Part shown: positions 1 through 9,915 of the stretch, one piece after another | How the letters are laid out: the number at the start of each line of letters is the position of its first letter | How positions within the stretch are numbered: the stretch's first letter is position 1 | Assembly: GCF_028618595.1 (NCBI RefSeq) | Contig: NZ_JAQITE010000016.1 | Coordinates: 1-46,811, forward strand | DNA length: 46,811 nt | Direction: 5' to 3' | Source: Bartonella sp. AU18XJBT | GTDB taxonomy: Bacteria; Pseudomonadota; Alphaproteobacteria; Rhizobiales; Rhizobiaceae | The notes under the pieces: generated by a model | Database searches by the model: none | What the model was told of the DNA's origin: nothing | The model's input: the letters and a program-made list of their open reading frames with translations, nothing else | Program-made: the position numbers and the translations under genes

Positions 1-216
1 GTCAAGAAACGAAGTAAACAAGAACAAGATCTCACACAAACAGAACAACAACTCCTTCGCGAGATGATAGAGACCTATCAAGGCTTAAAGATGATGTCAC
101 GCCTCATGAAATTGATAGCCTTTATTGCCTTTATGTTTGTAATAGATTTTTCCCGTTTTGTGGACGCTATAGAGAATAGCTTCTCACACCTCAAAAAGTG
201 GATAACAAAAAGTTAA
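1..216 (+). CDS. Partial phage-type small membrane protein (3' end)
   Basis: The window opens inside a reading frame of 71 codons that ends with TAA at 214-216; its start lies off the left edge. The visible part has a charged, glutamine-rich N-terminal stretch that could form a short helix, then a single hydrophobic segment (about residues 38-50, LIAFIAFMFVIDF) and a basic tail ending KKWITKS. It lies 23 bp upstream of a phage-type DNA adenine methylase on the same strand, so it is probably a prophage gene. A lysis-related role (holin or spanin neighbourhood) is possible from size and topology, but I do not recognise the family. Confidence 0.5.
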   Translation, partial: VKKRSKQEQDLTQTEQQLLREMIETYQGLKMMSRLMKLIAFIAFMFVIDFSRFVDAIENSFSHLKKWITKS

Positions 217-239
217 ATATCAAACCTCTCCTTTAAAAT

Positions 240-1018
240 ATGATGAAACAAGAATTTACACAAACATTGTTTGCGTGGATGGGTGGTAAACACTATCTAC
301 GTAAGAAAATTATACCGATTTTAAATAATATTGATCATGAAACCTATGTTGAACCATTTTTAGGCTCTGGTGTTATTTTCCTCAATAAAAGACCAGCAAA
401 ATATTCCGTTATTAATGATTTGAATGGAGAGATCACGAATCTGTTTCAATGTGTTCAAAATGACTTTGAAGATTTAGCCAAACGACTAGAGTGGTTTGTT
501 TGTTCAAGACAGTTGTTTTTTGAACTTGCGGCTATTGAACCAGAGAGCCTTTCCAAAATTGAAAGAGCCGCACGCTTTTTGTTTCTCCAACGTTGTGTCA
601 TGTATGGGAAAGAAGATTATGTTTCTTTTAGATTTGGAAGAAAAAGAACGGCAGACCCGATAAGCTGTTATCAAGGATGAGACGTGTTAGACAGAAGCTT
701 CTTGATACGACAATCTTAAATTTATCGTGGGATCGGGTTGTCGAACTTTTTGATGCACCAGACAGTTTATTTTATCTAGACCCGCCTTATCTTGTAAAGA
801 AGAAGTGTTATAGTTCTGGAAATTTTGTTGAAGATGATTTTGTGAAGATGGCAAAAGTTCTCAGAGGGATCCAAGGTAAATTTGTCTTGAGTCTGAATGA
901 TTGTGATGCGGTTCGAGAGATTTTTAGGGATTTTGACTTTTTAGAATTAGAGACCCTTTGGACAGCAGGTACGGCTAAAAAAATACCCCAAAAAGAACTC
1001 TTGATTCGCAATAATTGA
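240..1018 (+). pseudogene. Frameshifted phage DNA adenine methylase (Dam/D12 class)
   Basis: Two consecutive frames together make one D12-class N6-adenine methyltransferase. The first (240-680) carries the AdoMet-binding start WMGGK and the motif VEPFLGSGVIF. The second (677-1018) carries the catalytic DPPY motif (residues 35-38 of that frame) and the usual end ...ELLIRNN. They overlap by ATGA, but homology to the family continues upstream of the second ATG (GRPDKLLSRMRRVRQ is readable in its frame from about 650), so the break is a frameshift near 640-665 and not a natural gene boundary. The product would normally methylate adenine in host or phage DNA. As it stands neither half holds both the cofactor and catalytic motifs, so it is probably inactive unless the two polypeptides assemble or the ribosome shifts frame. 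Confidence 0.8.
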
Positions 1019-1116
1019 GAACACGCTACAAAATTCTATTCCCCAACTTTTATTTACGCATCCCTCACTTAAAAAAACATATGGAAAATCAATAAATTAT
1101 TTTTGATAAAAAAACA

Positions 1117-1201
1117 TGGTGCCCAAAAGAGGACTCGAACCTCCACGCCTTACGGCACAGGTACCTGAAACCTGCGCGTCTACCAATTCCGCCATCTGGG
1201 C
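1117..1201 (-). tRNA. tRNA-Leu (anticodon CAG)
   Basis: The minus strand reads a complete tRNA. The acceptor stem GCCCAGA pairs with TTTGGGC and is followed by an A discriminator and an encoded CCA. The anticodon stem CAGGT/ACCTG encloses the loop TTCAGGT, giving anticodon CAG. There is a long variable arm typical of tRNA-Leu and a T arm with GGTTCGAGTCC. The 3' end points towards the phage-type genes at lower coordinates, the arrangement expected if this tRNA served as a phage attachment site. Confidence 0.95.
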
Positions 1202-1315
1202 TCATAAAATTCATCTAAGCATATGAAACAATTCTGTCAATAAAATTATAGAATTTATGTTTTCAGCTTAAAACGATTGAATTGAATTTTAGGGGGAGAT
1301 CATGATTTTAGAAGT

Positions 1316-1936
1316 TTAAGGTGTGAGGACTGTCTTTGATAAAATTGTTGAATCCGGATTAAATGTGTAAATAATAGGAATGCCGGTCGCTAATTCTTGA
1401 GATATAATTTCCTCACCGGAGAGACCTTCAAGCGCCATAATAAGAGCACGAAGAGAATTGCCATGCGCTGCGATTAAAACAGTTTGGAAGCGCAAAATAT
1501 GAGGTTGGATATGGTAAAGATAATAAGGCCAGATGCGCGCACCGGTGTCGCGTAGGCTTTCTCCATTCGGGGGCGCAATCGTATAGGAGCGGCGCCACAT
1601 TTGCACTTTCTCTTGCCCCCATTGTTGGCGTACTTCATCTTTATTTAAACCAGAAAGATCACCATAATTACGTTCATTTAATGCGGGATTTTTTATCACT
1701 TCTAAATCAGATTGTCCCATTTGTTCTAAAATGTGTTGAGCTGTTTTTTGAGCACGCTGTAAGGCAGATGTATAAGCGATATCAAACTTCAAACCATATT
1801 CTTTCAGTTTTTTTCCTGCTGCTATCGCTTCTGCATGGCCTTTTTCTGTTAAATCGGGATCTTTCCAACCGGTAAAAAGGTTTTTGAGATTCCATTCACT
1901 TTGTCCATGACGAATGAGTGTAAGTATGCGTCCCAT
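1316..1936 (-). CDS. gpmA: 2,3-bisphosphoglycerate-dependent phosphoglycerate mutase
   Basis: This cytosolic enzyme interconverts 3- and 2-phosphoglycerate in glycolysis and gluconeogenesis through a phosphohistidine. The histidine-phosphatase signature RHGQSEWN lies at residues 9-16 (His10 nucleophile). Glu88 in the LNERNYG motif is the expected acid/base, and the second catalytic histidine is His158 in [10 protein letters not shown]. At 206 residues it is the short form known from rhizobia and relatives, shorter than the ~250-residue enterobacterial enzyme. It starts at ATG 1936, 28 bp downstream of the dapB stop, with a weak AGAGG ribosome site, so it is probably cotranscribed with dapB. 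All key residues are present. Confidence 0.96.
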   Translation of the reverse strand: MGRILTLIRHGQSEWNLKNLFTGWKDPDLTEKGHAEAIAAGKKLKEYGLKFDIAYTSALQRAQKTAQHILEQMGQSDLEVIKNPALNERNYGDLSGLNKDEVRQQWGQEKVQMWRRSYTIAPPNGESLRDTGARIWPYYLYHIQPHILRFQTVLIAAHGNSLRALIMALEGLSGEEIISQELATGIPIIYTFNPDSTILSKTVLTP

Positions 1937-1964
1937 TATGAATTGCCTCTATTCTATTGATTGT

Positions 1965-2777
1965 TTAAAATTCATCGTTCAATCCCAAAACATCGAGCAT
2001 TGAATAAAGACCGCTTTCATGATTTTTTGCCCACAAAGCTGCTTTTAATGCGCCATTGGCAAAGATAGAGCGTTCTTGCGCTGTATGTGAAAAAACAATG
2101 CGCTCATAGGAACCGGCAAAAATGACACTGTGTTCTCCAACAACTGTTCCACCACGTGAACAAGAAAAGCCAATGGAGCCTTTTTCGCGCTTACCTATAT
2201 AACCATTGCGTTCGTTGACACGCACATCTTGCAGCATAACATTGCGCCCTTCAGCTGCTGCTTGCCCAAGAAGAAGGGCTGTTCCAGAAGGGGCGTCAAC
2301 TTTGTTAGCGTGATGCATTTCATAAACTTCGATATCAAAATCATCGGCTTCTAATGCTTTAGCGGCTTTCTTTACAAGGTTGGCTAAAAGATTTATTCCA
2401 AGGCTCATATTTCCGGATTTGACAATTGTTGTATATTTCGCAAAATCTGCAATTTTTTCTTCTTCTGTTTTGCTAAATCCTGTGGTGCCAATAATATGGA
2501 CAAGGCTTTTTTGAGCAGCGTAGTCAGCATAAAGAATACTGGCTTCTGGTTGTGAAAAATCTAAAATACCTTCTGTATTAGAAAAGGCATTTTCGGGATC
2601 GTCAGTGATGCCAATCCCAAGAGAATCTGAACCAATTAAAGCACAGGCATCTTTTCCTACAAACGGTGAGCCTTTGCGTACAAGAACAGCACAAAGCTCT
2701 ACATCTCTCCTCTGCTGGATTGCTGTAATGAGTTCACGTCCCATTCTTCCATTTGCACCAACAACTGTAAGGCGCAT
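1965..2777 (-). CDS. dapB: 4-hydroxy-tetrahydrodipicolinate reductase
   Basis: DapB catalyses the NAD(P)H-dependent reduction step of the diaminopimelate/lysine pathway, which supplies peptidoglycan cross-links. The N-terminal dinucleotide-binding motif GANGRMG is at residues 7-13. The catalytic HH pair (155-156), Lys159 and the substrate loop DAPSGTA (161-167) are all visible in the order typical of the family. The length of 270 residues is normal. The ATG at 2777 is preceded by a good AAGGAG site. It is the first gene of a two-gene minus-strand unit with gpmA. I see nothing anomalous in it. Confidence 0.97.
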   Translation of the reverse strand: MRLTVVGANGRMGRELITAIQQRRDVELCAVLVRKGSPFVGKDACALIGSDSLGIGITDDPENAFSNTEGILDFSQPEASILYADYAAQKSLVHIIGTTGFSKTEEEKIADFAKYTTIVKSGNMSLGINLLANLVKKAAKALEADDFDIEVYEMHHANKVDAPSGTALLLGQAAAEGRNVMLQDVRVNERNGYIGKREKGSIGFSCSRGGTVVGEHSVIFAGSYERIVFSHTAQERSIFANGALKAALWAKNHESGLYSMLDVLGLNDEF

Positions 2778-3951
2778 TTTTATCTCCTTATGATACTTTA
2801 CTGTGCAGTATAGGCAAATTCTTGCCTTCTTTCCAATGGTTCTTTTTCTTTATAGGAAAAATTTTTTTCCTGCTTTAATTTATCTTGTTGTGCTGTAAAA
2901 CACTGTTGTTTAGAGCAAGTGATATAAGATCTAAAAATTAAAATAGAGATGTTTTTCGTTAGAGTGCGTGATGAATATTCCTAAATAAGATTTACTTATG
3001 AAATCTAATGAAGATTGTGTATTATTTTACGTTTTTGTTTCTTTCGTTCTTTAAGGGGGAGCATTCTTCATGCAAAACAAGACCTTCCAAACAAAATACA
3101 CCTATGTTGTCAATTCATGCGCTTGTCTTAAAGAAATATTTTTCAATACCTCTAAACTTATTTTATGATAGTGCTCGTGAGTGGTATTAGATGAGAGTAT
3201 CCATGAATAATATAAAATCTATTCTGCGCTACTATCTTTATGCTTCATAAAAGAGCAAATCAACACTATCATACTTTTTGTTAGTCTTTAATGTTGTAAT
3301 AATCCTTGGCACTTAGGCATTTTCATTCTTTTCTTTAATATTTTTTTACGCACCAATTTCATTTGTGACGCATAAGAAAGCGATTTTGATTGTTTTAAAT
3401 GTGATGAAGGTAATGAGAAAAAGGTATTTGGAATTGATGATTAAAGGTAAAAATAATTATTTATCATTTTATATCAATATGTTATAAATAAATCACGTGA
3501 AAGGGGGCAAGGGATGAACAAGAAGTTGGATTGTTTACACACAAGAGTTGGTCGGATTCTTCATCTTTTAGGAAAGTCAGTTGAAAAAATTGTTATGTTG
3601 TAAAAACGCATGAGGAGGCTTTGTTTATTATAGAGCAAATAGTATATATGTTATACAATGCATTTTTTCATATATTGGGGAGAATGGGGTATAACATGCG
3701 TTTATTATTGTTATTTTATTTGTCTAGCTTCCAATGATGCTACAACCCTTGTATTTAAAGAGAGCCTTTCTTTTTTGTGACACGACAAAAAAGTGATTTT
3801 TTTGATTCAATTGTAATGGGTCTTATTCTCTGTTTAATATGATTATAAATCAATGTATTATTATATTGTTTATACGCACGCATAAAAATTCATAAACCTA
3901 TAAATATCCTTTAGATAAAATATCGCTCCTACCTTTGTTTGTGAGAAAAGG
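2778..3951. other. AT-rich gene-poor gap
   Basis: About 1.2 kb between dapB and the GST gene without a convincing gene. A 60-codon frame at 3008-3190 has no ribosome site and no recognisable product. The stretch does contain an inverted-repeat element (about 3124-3290, listed separately) that resembles sequence near 31.8-31.96 kb. The remainder is low-complexity AT-rich DNA and holds the presumed dapB promoter region near its left end. Confidence 0.6.
3124..3290. repeat. Dispersed inverted-repeat element, copy 1
   Basis: TATGATAGTG (3164-3173) and CACTATCATA (3264-3273) form a perfect 10-bp inverted repeat about 90 bp apart. The flanking and internal sequence resembles 31834-31975: both copies have TTAAAGAAAYATTT upstream, then CTCGTGARTGGTA, and both end with AATC(A/G)(A/G)CACTATCATAC after a ...GATGCTT/TATGCTT stretch. 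This suggests a small non-coding mobile or remnant element, perhaps MITE-like. Similarity was judged by eye. Confidence 0.4.
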
Positions 3952-4644
3952 CTAGAAATCAAGATCTGCATAGTGAGCGCTTGCAACAATTCCGCGGACG
4001 CGATCTGTTAAAAGAGAACGAAAAGAAGGGCGTGATTTAATTCTCATATACCAGTCTTTAGCAGCAGGAGATTGTTCCCAGTCAACTTCCCCTAGAAAGT
4101 CAAGGACAGAAATAGAGGCTGCTGCTGCTAGGTCAGCATAGGACAAGGTAGAACCGACTAAGCTATCGCGAGACGCACAGAGCCAATTGAGATAGTTCAT
4201 ATGTGGTAAAATATTGGCACGTGCATTACGTAAAATTTGTGAATTAGGAGCACCACCGCCAATGGCAAGTGGCATTTCACGTTTATGGATTCGTTCTCGT
4301 ACGATATGGCGCGTTGCTTCATTTTCGAATTTATTTAAAAACCAGTCATTGAGACGGCGTACTTCCGCACGATCTAAAGGATTTTCCGGAAAGAGCTTAT
4401 TGTCTTGTCGTAAACTTCCATGTGTTTCGTCTAAATATTCGCAGATAACAAGAGGACCTGATAATGGAACCTCGTGTTCATCGAGAAAAACAGGAACATG
4501 ACCAGCGGGATTGAGGGCTAGAAATTCGTGTCTTCTTGCCCATTCATATTCTTCAATCAGTTGAGTGGCTACACCATATTCCCCAAGAATGAGGCGTATG
4601 AAGCGTGAGGCAGCGGATAGGGGAGAGTGAAAAAGTGTCAGCAT
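3952..4644 (-). CDS. gst: Glutathione S-transferase family protein
   Basis: This is a 230-residue cytosolic GST-like protein. The N-terminal thioredoxin fold (about residues 1-80) begins MLTLFHSPLSAASRFIRLIL and contains the cis-proline region NPAGHVPVF, followed by PLVICEYLDE, the family's glutathione-gamma-glutamyl contact region. An all-helical C-terminal domain follows (about 95-220). Family members conjugate or reduce with glutathione in detoxification and redox defence; the substrate here is unknown. The gene stands alone, about 140 bp downstream of engB on the same strand. Its ATG at 4644 has only a weak ribosome site. It has a serine where some classes have a catalytic cysteine, so a classical GST activity is more likely than a glutaredoxin-like one. 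Confidence 0.85.
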   Translation of the reverse strand: MLTLFHSPLSAASRFIRLILGEYGVATQLIEEYEWARRHEFLALNPAGHVPVFLDEHEVPLSGPLVICEYLDETHGSLRQDNKLFPENPLDRAEVRRLNDWFLNKFENEATRHIVRERIHKREMPLAIGGGAPNSQILRNARANILPHMNYLNWLCASRDSLVGSTLSYADLAAAASISVLDFLGEVDWEQSPAAKDWYMRIKSRPSFRSLLTDRVRGIVASAHYADLDF

Positions 4645-4782
4645 AATTTACACTATCAAATAGAGTTGATGAGAATTCTTTCAAGTAATTATTTTTATAA
4701 AGATGCTTGACTAGAAGTACAAGATCATTAGTATTTGCTAGCAATTATAATTAATAAATTGTTAATGATAGGAATTGTTCTC

Positions 4783-5427
4783 TTATGCGATGGTTTGCAA
4801 AATGGCAGCACGTAATTCTTCTAAACCGAGAGCTTTTTCTGAAGATGTTACAAGAAGCTCAGGATAAGCTGCTGGGCGTTTGAGAAGCTTTGTTTGTGTG
4901 CTCATAATTAATTTTTCCAAGGCATTTGATTTGATTTTATCGCTTTTTGTCAAAACAATTTGATAAGAAACGGCTGCTTTATCAAGGAGAGCAAGAACAT
5001 CTTCATCATTATTTTTTATTCCATGTCGTGAATCAATCAAGATATATACACGTTTTAATGTTGTGCGACCCCGTAAATAGCTAAAAATCAAATTCGTCCA
5101 CGCATCAACAAGATTTTTAGGAGCAGCAGCAAAACCATAGCCAGGCATATCTACTAATGCTAGAGGAGGAAGATCTCCTAGTTGCCCACTGAAGCCATCG
5201 GGGACAAAATAATTAAGCTCTTGAGTCCGTCCTGGTGTATTTGAGGTACGTGCTAAGCTTTTTTGTTGAACGAGTGCGTTGATTAAAGATGATTTCCCAA
5301 CATTGGAACGTCCTGCAAATGCAATTTCTGGTGGTCCTTCGGGGGGGAGAAAACGTATTGTTGGCACACCACGAATAAAAATCCAATTGCGAGAAAAAAT
5401 TCCAGAAAGGGAAGAATCTCTTGTCAT
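4783..5427 (-). CDS. engB: Ribosome biogenesis GTPase EngB (YihA/YsxC)
   Basis: EngB is an essential TRAFAC GTPase that helps late assembly of the large ribosomal subunit. All G motifs are present: G1 GRSNVGKS at residues 39-46, a G2 threonine within TPGRT (64-68), G3 DMPG (93-96) and G4 TKSD (160-163). The length of 214 residues is normal for alphaproteobacteria. Its ATG overlaps the yidC stop in an ATGA arrangement, so it is translationally coupled and forms the last gene of the rpmH-rnpA-yidC-engB run, a gene order conserved in rhizobial relatives. Confidence 0.96.
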   Translation of the reverse strand: MTRDSSLSGIFSRNWIFIRGVPTIRFLPPEGPPEIAFAGRSNVGKSSLINALVQQKSLARTSNTPGRTQELNYFVPDGFSGQLGDLPPLALVDMPGYGFAAAPKNLVDAWTNLIFSYLRGRTTLKRVYILIDSRHGIKNNDEDVLALLDKAAVSYQIVLTKSDKIKSNALEKLIMSTQTKLLKRPAAYPELLVTSSEKALGLEELRAAILQTIA

Positions 5428-7262
5428 TCATGCACTTCTTTTTTAGGTAATTTTCTCCAGATGGCTTTCAGATTATCAAAAAGCTCAATTTTAACTCCTT
5501 GGCGCTTCATCATGATACCTTGCTGAATGATTGACAATATATTGTTCCATGCCCAATAGATGACGAGACCAACAGGGAAAGAGGCGAGCATAAAAGTAAA
5601 GACAACAGGCATCCATGTGAATATCATTGCTTGGGTTTGGTCTTGAGGAGAGGGATTCATACGCATTTGTAAAAACATCGTTATTCCCATAATCAAAGGC
5701 CATGCACCAATCATAAGAAATGTTGGCGTTGTATATGGCAAGAGACCAAACAAGTTAAAAAGAGAAGTTGGATCAGGTGCCGCTAAATCTTTAATCCAGC
5801 CAAAGAAAGGGGCATGGCGCATTTCAATGGTGATATAAAGAACTTTATAAAGAGCAAAGAATATTGGGAATTGAACCAACATTGGCCAACAGCCTGCAAG
5901 GGGATTAATTTTTTCGGTTTTATATAGTTCTATTATTGCCTTTTGTTGTTTGGTTTGGTCATCGGGATATTTTTCTTTTATTTCTAGCAACCGCGGTTGT
6001 AGAAGCTTCATGCGTGCCATAGATTTATAAGATTTATTGGCTAGAGGAAAAAGAAGAGTTTTTAAGAGCACTGTGACAAGAAGGATGGCGATACCAAAAT
6101 TCCCTGTTTGTTTATAAAGAATATCAATGAGGGAAAACATTGGTTTGGTGATGAAATCAAACCAGCCCCAATCAATTAAAAGAGCAAACTTTTTAATTTT
6201 TAGATCATTTTGATAATTATTAATAATTTCAACTTGTTTTGCACCAGCAAAAAGATGATTTGTAACAGTTTTTGTTTCATTTGGGGCAATCGTTAAAGGC
6301 GATCCTAGCAAGTCAGACTGATAATGCGTTTGCAAACGATCAAAATAAATAAAACGGCTTGTATACTCTTTATTTTGCGGGGGAATAACTGCTACAGCCC
6401 AATATTTATCGGTAATACCAATCCAACCTCCTGTTACTTTGGAGAAAGTCATGCTCTTTTGCCCATTATCAGGATTTGGGTCAAGCTCTGCTAAGGTTTT
6501 ATATTTTTCAGTTTTGAGCGAATCTCCTGCAATACCTATCATACCTTCATGAAGTAAATAGGTTGCATTTGTATGTTCTGGTGGTGCTGCACGTGCAACG
6601 CGGGCATAGGACGAGAGATATATTGGTTGATCACTTTCATTACTGATAGAATCCTCAATGGTAAACATGAAATGATCATCAACAGAAAGGGTCCGCCGGA
6701 AGATTTGTCCCTGTCCATTATTATAAATTAAAGTGATGGGTGTTGAAGGCGTCAGGATTGTATTGTTTCCCTCTACTTGCCATTTTGTATCCGATTGTGG
6801 CAAAGCTTTTGCTGGCAAAGACGCACTTGCAAAACCAAATTCAGCAAGGTAGGTTGTTTTGAAACCTTTAGGATTTAGCAAATCGATTTCCGGTGATTTT
6901 TTATCGACTGTTAAACGATATTTTTTGAGGTGAAGATCATCAAATTGTGCACCAACAAGATTAATAGAGCCTTCCAGTTCATTGGTTTTGATCACAATAC
7001 GCTCTGTTTTAGCCAATACAGCTTTCCGGATTTCAGGGGTCATTGGCTGTTCGATGATAGATGTTGCGTGATGCGTTGAGGTATCGTCAGAAAAATTCGT
7101 CGTGGTATTCGAAAGGGCTGATTGTTGTTTTGACAATTGCTGTGTGATAACTTGTTGTTTTTGTAACTTTGCTTGTTTAGGAGCAACATGAAGAAACTGC
7201 CATGCGATGAGCACTACGAAAGATAAGCCAATAGCGATAAAGAAATTGCGGTTATATTCCAT
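5424..7262 (-). CDS. yidC: Membrane protein insertase YidC
   Basis: YidC inserts and folds inner-membrane proteins, alone or with SecYEG. At 612 residues it has the Gram-negative layout. An N-terminal membrane anchor spans about residues 7-26 and is followed by a large periplasmic beta domain (about 60-370). The conserved five-helix insertase domain starts at about residue 389 (FGIAILLVT), with the cytoplasmic hairpin [15 protein letters not shown] and the [13 protein letters not shown] segment. The basic tail ends KLPKKEVHE. It overlaps rnpA by 11 bp at its start and engB by 4 bp at its end, which indicates one operon. Confidence 0.97.
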   Translation of the reverse strand: MEYNRNFFIAIGLSFVVLIAWQFLHVAPKQAKLQKQQVITQQLSKQQSALSNTTTNFSDDTSTHHATSIIEQPMTPEIRKAVLAKTERIVIKTNELEGSINLVGAQFDDLHLKKYRLTVDKKSPEIDLLNPKGFKTTYLAEFGFASASLPAKALPQSDTKWQVEGNNTILTPSTPITLIYNNGQGQIFRRTLSVDDHFMFTIEDSISNESDQPIYLSSYARVARAAPPEHTNATYLLHEGMIGIAGDSLKTEKYKTLAELDPNPDNGQKSMTFSKVTGGWIGITDKYWAVAVIPPQNKEYTSRFIYFDRLQTHYQSDLLGSPLTIAPNETKTVTNHLFAGAKQVEIINNYQNDLKIKKFALLIDWGWFDFITKPMFSLIDILYKQTGNFGIAILLVTVLLKTLLFPLANKSYKSMARMKLLQPRLLEIKEKYPDDQTKQQKAIIELYKTEKINPLAGCWPMLVQFPIFFALYKVLYITIEMRHAPFFGWIKDLAAPDPTSLFNLFGLLPYTTPTFLMIGAWPLIMGITMFLQMRMNPSPQDQTQAMIFTWMPVVFTFMLASFPVGLVIYWAWNNILSIIQQGIMMKRQGVKIELFDNLKAIWRKLPKKEVHE

Positions 7263-7680
7263 CCGTACACCCTTGTTGTTGTTGCTGATGTTTTATTTTT
7301 GGTTTTATTCGCCGATTTAATTCACTAATCAAGGATGTAAAAGGCGCATGTAACACATCACGGTATGCTACAATGACATAATCTGTTCCTGCTTCCATGT
7401 GGTTTGATACACCAACTCTTACGGCTTCACGCAAGCGCCTTTTAATACGATTACGTTTCACAGCATTACCGTTTTTACGGGTAACAGTGAAGCCTACACG
7501 TGCAAAAAGAGAATCTTTTCTTTCTGTTGTTTGTTCACGAGATTTAATTTCGAGCAAAAATAAAGGACCACGTCGCTTTTCTCCTGTACGGGCAGCCAAA
7601 AAGTCTGCTCTTTTGCGAATACGGCAGGGATGTTTTTTCTTCATAAAAGAACATTTCGCAATTTTACTAAATGCCTGCAA
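7252..7680 (-). CDS. rnpA: Ribonuclease P protein component
   Basis: RnpA is the protein subunit of RNase P, which matures the 5' ends of tRNAs. The family signature [12 protein letters not shown] lies at residues 75-86 in the long frame, and the RKRADFLAA start of the fold is at about 22-30. The longest frame starts at a TTG (7680) inside a perfect hairpin. The ATG at 7644 (MKKKHPCRI...), 12 codons later, matches the family's usual N-terminus better, although neither has a clear ribosome site. The C-terminus carries an unusual run of five glutamines (HQQQQQG). It overlaps yidC by 11 bp and follows rpmH. Confidence 0.93.
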   Translation of the reverse strand: MQAFSKIAKCSFMKKKHPCRIRKRADFLAARTGEKRRGPLFLLEIKSREQTTERKDSLFARVGFTVTRKNGNAVKRNRIKRRLREAVRVGVSNHMEAGTDYVIVAYRDVLHAPFTSLISELNRRIKPKIKHQQQQQGCTDGI

Positions 7681-7689
7681 GCAGGCATT
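7670..7689. other. Perfect hairpin between rpmH and rnpA
   Basis: AATGCCTGC and GCAGGCATT form a 9-bp perfect stem with a 2-base AA spacer, at the 5' edge of rnpA. It would cover the TTG start of the long rnpA frame in mRNA. It may attenuate or process the transcript between the abundantly needed rpmH and the rarely needed rnpA. This is an inference from position. Confidence 0.5.
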
Positions 7690-7761
7690 AGAGGTTCATA
7701 ATAAAAGCTTCACAACGAAGAAACGCTGAGCAATCCTCAACGGTTGTGAAAATTTAAATGG

Positions 7762-7896
7762 TTAAGCAGAGAGCCGCTTACGTCCACGAGCACGTCTTGC
7801 AGCAATGACTTTACGTCCTCCAGCTGTGGCCATGCGTGCACGAAACCCATGACGGCGTTTACGGACAAGTTTAGAGGGTTGGTAAGTACGTTTCAT
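7762..7896 (-). CDS. rpmH: 50S ribosomal protein L34
   Basis: The minus strand encodes a 44-residue, highly basic protein beginning [18 protein letters not shown] and ending RGRKRLSA, the L34 sequence. L34 is a structural protein of the large ribosomal subunit. Its 44-residue length is exactly typical. It is the promoter-proximal gene of the rpmH-rnpA-yidC-engB run, 81 bp ahead of the long rnpA start. The gene is too short for ordinary ORF length cut-offs but is unmistakable. Confidence 0.98.
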   Translation of the reverse strand: MKRTYQPSKLVRKRRHGFRARMATAGGRKVIAARRARGRKRLSA

Positions 7897-8488
7897 TTAT
7901 TTAAATACCGCGGAGTGCGGCCCTTCTTAATCTTCGTTTTATGAGCAGTTATGCGCGAGATGGACAATTTTATCCTATCATACGGCTGTTAATCCATAAG
8001 GAAAAATATAAAAAAAGTCAATCTTAGATTGTTCTTCTCGCTCTCTTGAAAGAATACAAAACACCTTAATAACTATCTGTGACACTTTTTTACAATACTG
8101 TAAGAGTGTCAGAAAATAACGATTGAGTCTACAGAACATAAATGGCTAGGGCGTTAAAGAACTACAGAAAGTGTGACTGATTACTGTATGTTCAATTTAA
8201 AGTTTCCTTTAATATTAAGAGTTTTTTTCAGTTTTTGTTTTTACAAAATTTTTATCAGAACATTCATTAAAGTGGTTGTAGCACAAACATGATTGATAGG
8301 ATTTTATAGCAGATTTTATGTTTGAGATTCTTTATTTAAGGATGGTTTCATCTTTTTAAAGAGATAAGATATAAGTAATTTATACTTTATAATTCTGAGT
8401 AAAGTAGAAAATTATCAGGTGATGAACCTGTAAATATTTTTCGTTCATATGCTTGTATTGGCTGCTATTTTTATAGAGAGGAAAGAAC
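7897..8488. other. Divergent intergenic region rpmH / mrp
   Basis: About 590 bp of AT-rich DNA between two divergent transcription units. It should hold the rpmH-operon promoter (minus) and the mrp promoter (plus). No gene is supported: the longest minus-strand frame entering it is antisense to mrp. I see no strong hairpin or riboswitch-like fold. Confidence 0.6.
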
Positions 8489-9550
8489 GTGGATCCTATT
8501 ACAAGTGAGGTTGTCCGCAACGTATTACGTACAATCAAAGGACCAGATCTTGAAAGCGATATTGTGTCCTTGGATCTTCTTTCAGAAATATTGATTGTTG
8601 ATGGTAAGGTTTTCTTTTCCATTACAGTTCCTGATGGAGGTGTGAAAGAATGGGAATCATTGCGCCGTTCTGCTGAAAAGGTGGTATGTGCTTTGGAGGG
8701 AGTGGAATCTGTTGTTGTCACACTTACAGCAGAAAAAACAACAAAGGCAGCTCCTAGACGGAGAGCGAATCTCTTACCGATCAAAGTGCCCATAGAAGGT
8801 GTGCGGCATGTGATTGCTGTTGCTTCTGGAAAAGGAGGGGTCGGAAAATCTACGATGGCAATAAATATCGCCTTAGCTTTACAAGCTTCTGGTTTCAAGA
8901 CGGGGGTGATGGATGCTGATATTTATGGTCCATCTTTGCCACGTTTGACAGGACTTGTTAATCAAAAACCACAGCTCATTGGAGAAAAAAAGATTCAACC
9001 TCTTGAAAAATTCGGACTTAAATTGATGTCGATGGGATTTTTGGTTGAGGAAGAAAAGCCGGTAGTATGGCGTGGTCCTATGGTTATGGCAGCTGTAACA
9101 CAATTGTTACGAGATGTTGTATGGGGCCCTCTGGACGTTTTAGTCGTTGATATGCCGCCCGGTACAGGGGATGCACAATTAACGCTTGCCCAACAGGTAC
9201 AATTAACAGGTGCGTTGGTTGTCTCTACACCCCAAGATCTTGCTTTAGTGGATGCGCGTAAAGCAATAGAAATGTTTATGAAAGTCAATGTTCCTATTTT
9301 AGGACTCATTGAGAATATGAGTTATTTTATCGCTCCTGATACGGGAAAACGCTATGATATTTTTGGCTATGGTGGTGCACGGGCAGAAGCAGAACGTCGA
9401 GAAGTCCCGTTCTTAGCGGAAATACCGCTTGATGCAGCTTTACGATTTTCTTCAGATGAGGGAATCCCTATTTTTGTTGCTAAGCCTAGTGAAGAGCATG
9501 CTAAACTATATCGTAAAATTGTTGATCAAATAAAAAATCAACTCTTCTGA
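8489..9550 (+). CDS. mrp: Mrp/ApbC-type P-loop ATPase, Fe-S cluster carrier
   Basis: Mrp/NBP35-family ATPases carry and deliver iron-sulfur clusters to apoproteins. An N-terminal MIP18/DUF59-like domain spans about residues 5-80. The P-loop GKGGVGKS (114-121) has the deviant Walker A of the MinD/ParA superfamily and is followed by DADIYGPS and the DMPPGTGD switch region. The length of 353 residues is normal. Translation begins at GTG 8489 behind a GAGAGGAAAG ribosome site. The C-terminal CxxC that binds the bridging cluster in enterobacterial ApbC is absent; the equivalent stretch reads ENMSYFIAPDTGKRYDIFG. I believe alphaproteobacterial members share this form, but it matters for any claim of cluster binding. 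Confidence 0.93.
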   Translation: MDPITSEVVRNVLRTIKGPDLESDIVSLDLLSEILIVDGKVFFSITVPDGGVKEWESLRRSAEKVVCALEGVESVVVTLTAEKTTKAAPRRRANLLPIKVPIEGVRHVIAVASGKGGVGKSTMAINIALALQASGFKTGVMDADIYGPSLPRLTGLVNQKPQLIGEKKIQPLEKFGLKLMSMGFLVEEEKPVVWRGPMVMAAVTQLLRDVVWGPLDVLVVDMPPGTGDAQLTLAQQVQLTGALVVSTPQDLALVDARKAIEMFMKVNVPILGLIENMSYFIAPDTGKRYDIFGYGGARAEAERREVPFLAEIPLDAALRFSSDEGIPIFVAKPSEEHAKLYRKIVDQIKNQLF

Positions 9551-9915
9551 ATGGGGGGTATTTAAGAGAGTTTATTAAAACACAACCATGAAAGACATAA
9601 AAATAGTTGCTTCTTTATAAGGGGAAGTTTTAATGTGTGAATGGAGTATATAGGTTAAATAAACAAAAAATTATTCATGCGTTTGGATAACCTAAAGGGG
9701 AAACCAAATTGAAGAGCTAGAGCAGTGAGGTAGAAAAAATATTGGACTTGAGGCAAAAAGAAGAAGACAGAAAATAAAAATAATTTAGAAAAATTGGAAA
9801 AGGTTGTAAAAAATATTTTAAAAATCAATTATTTTCATAAAATGGTATCTTATTCAGATGTAAAAAGTATTTTTTGATATATAGCTCTTTTTTGTTAAGG
9901 TGATAAAAATATTTG
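9551..9915. other. Convergent intergenic region
   Basis: About 365 bp between the 3' ends of mrp and the proC-like gene. It is AT-rich with long A runs (for example around 9780-9840) and no gene or clear terminator stem that I can support. Confidence 0.5.

Noticed and set aside
8380..8898. 172-codon minus-strand frame over the mrp start
   Set aside because: It is antisense to well-supported mrp coding sequence and lacks a ribosome site or family features.
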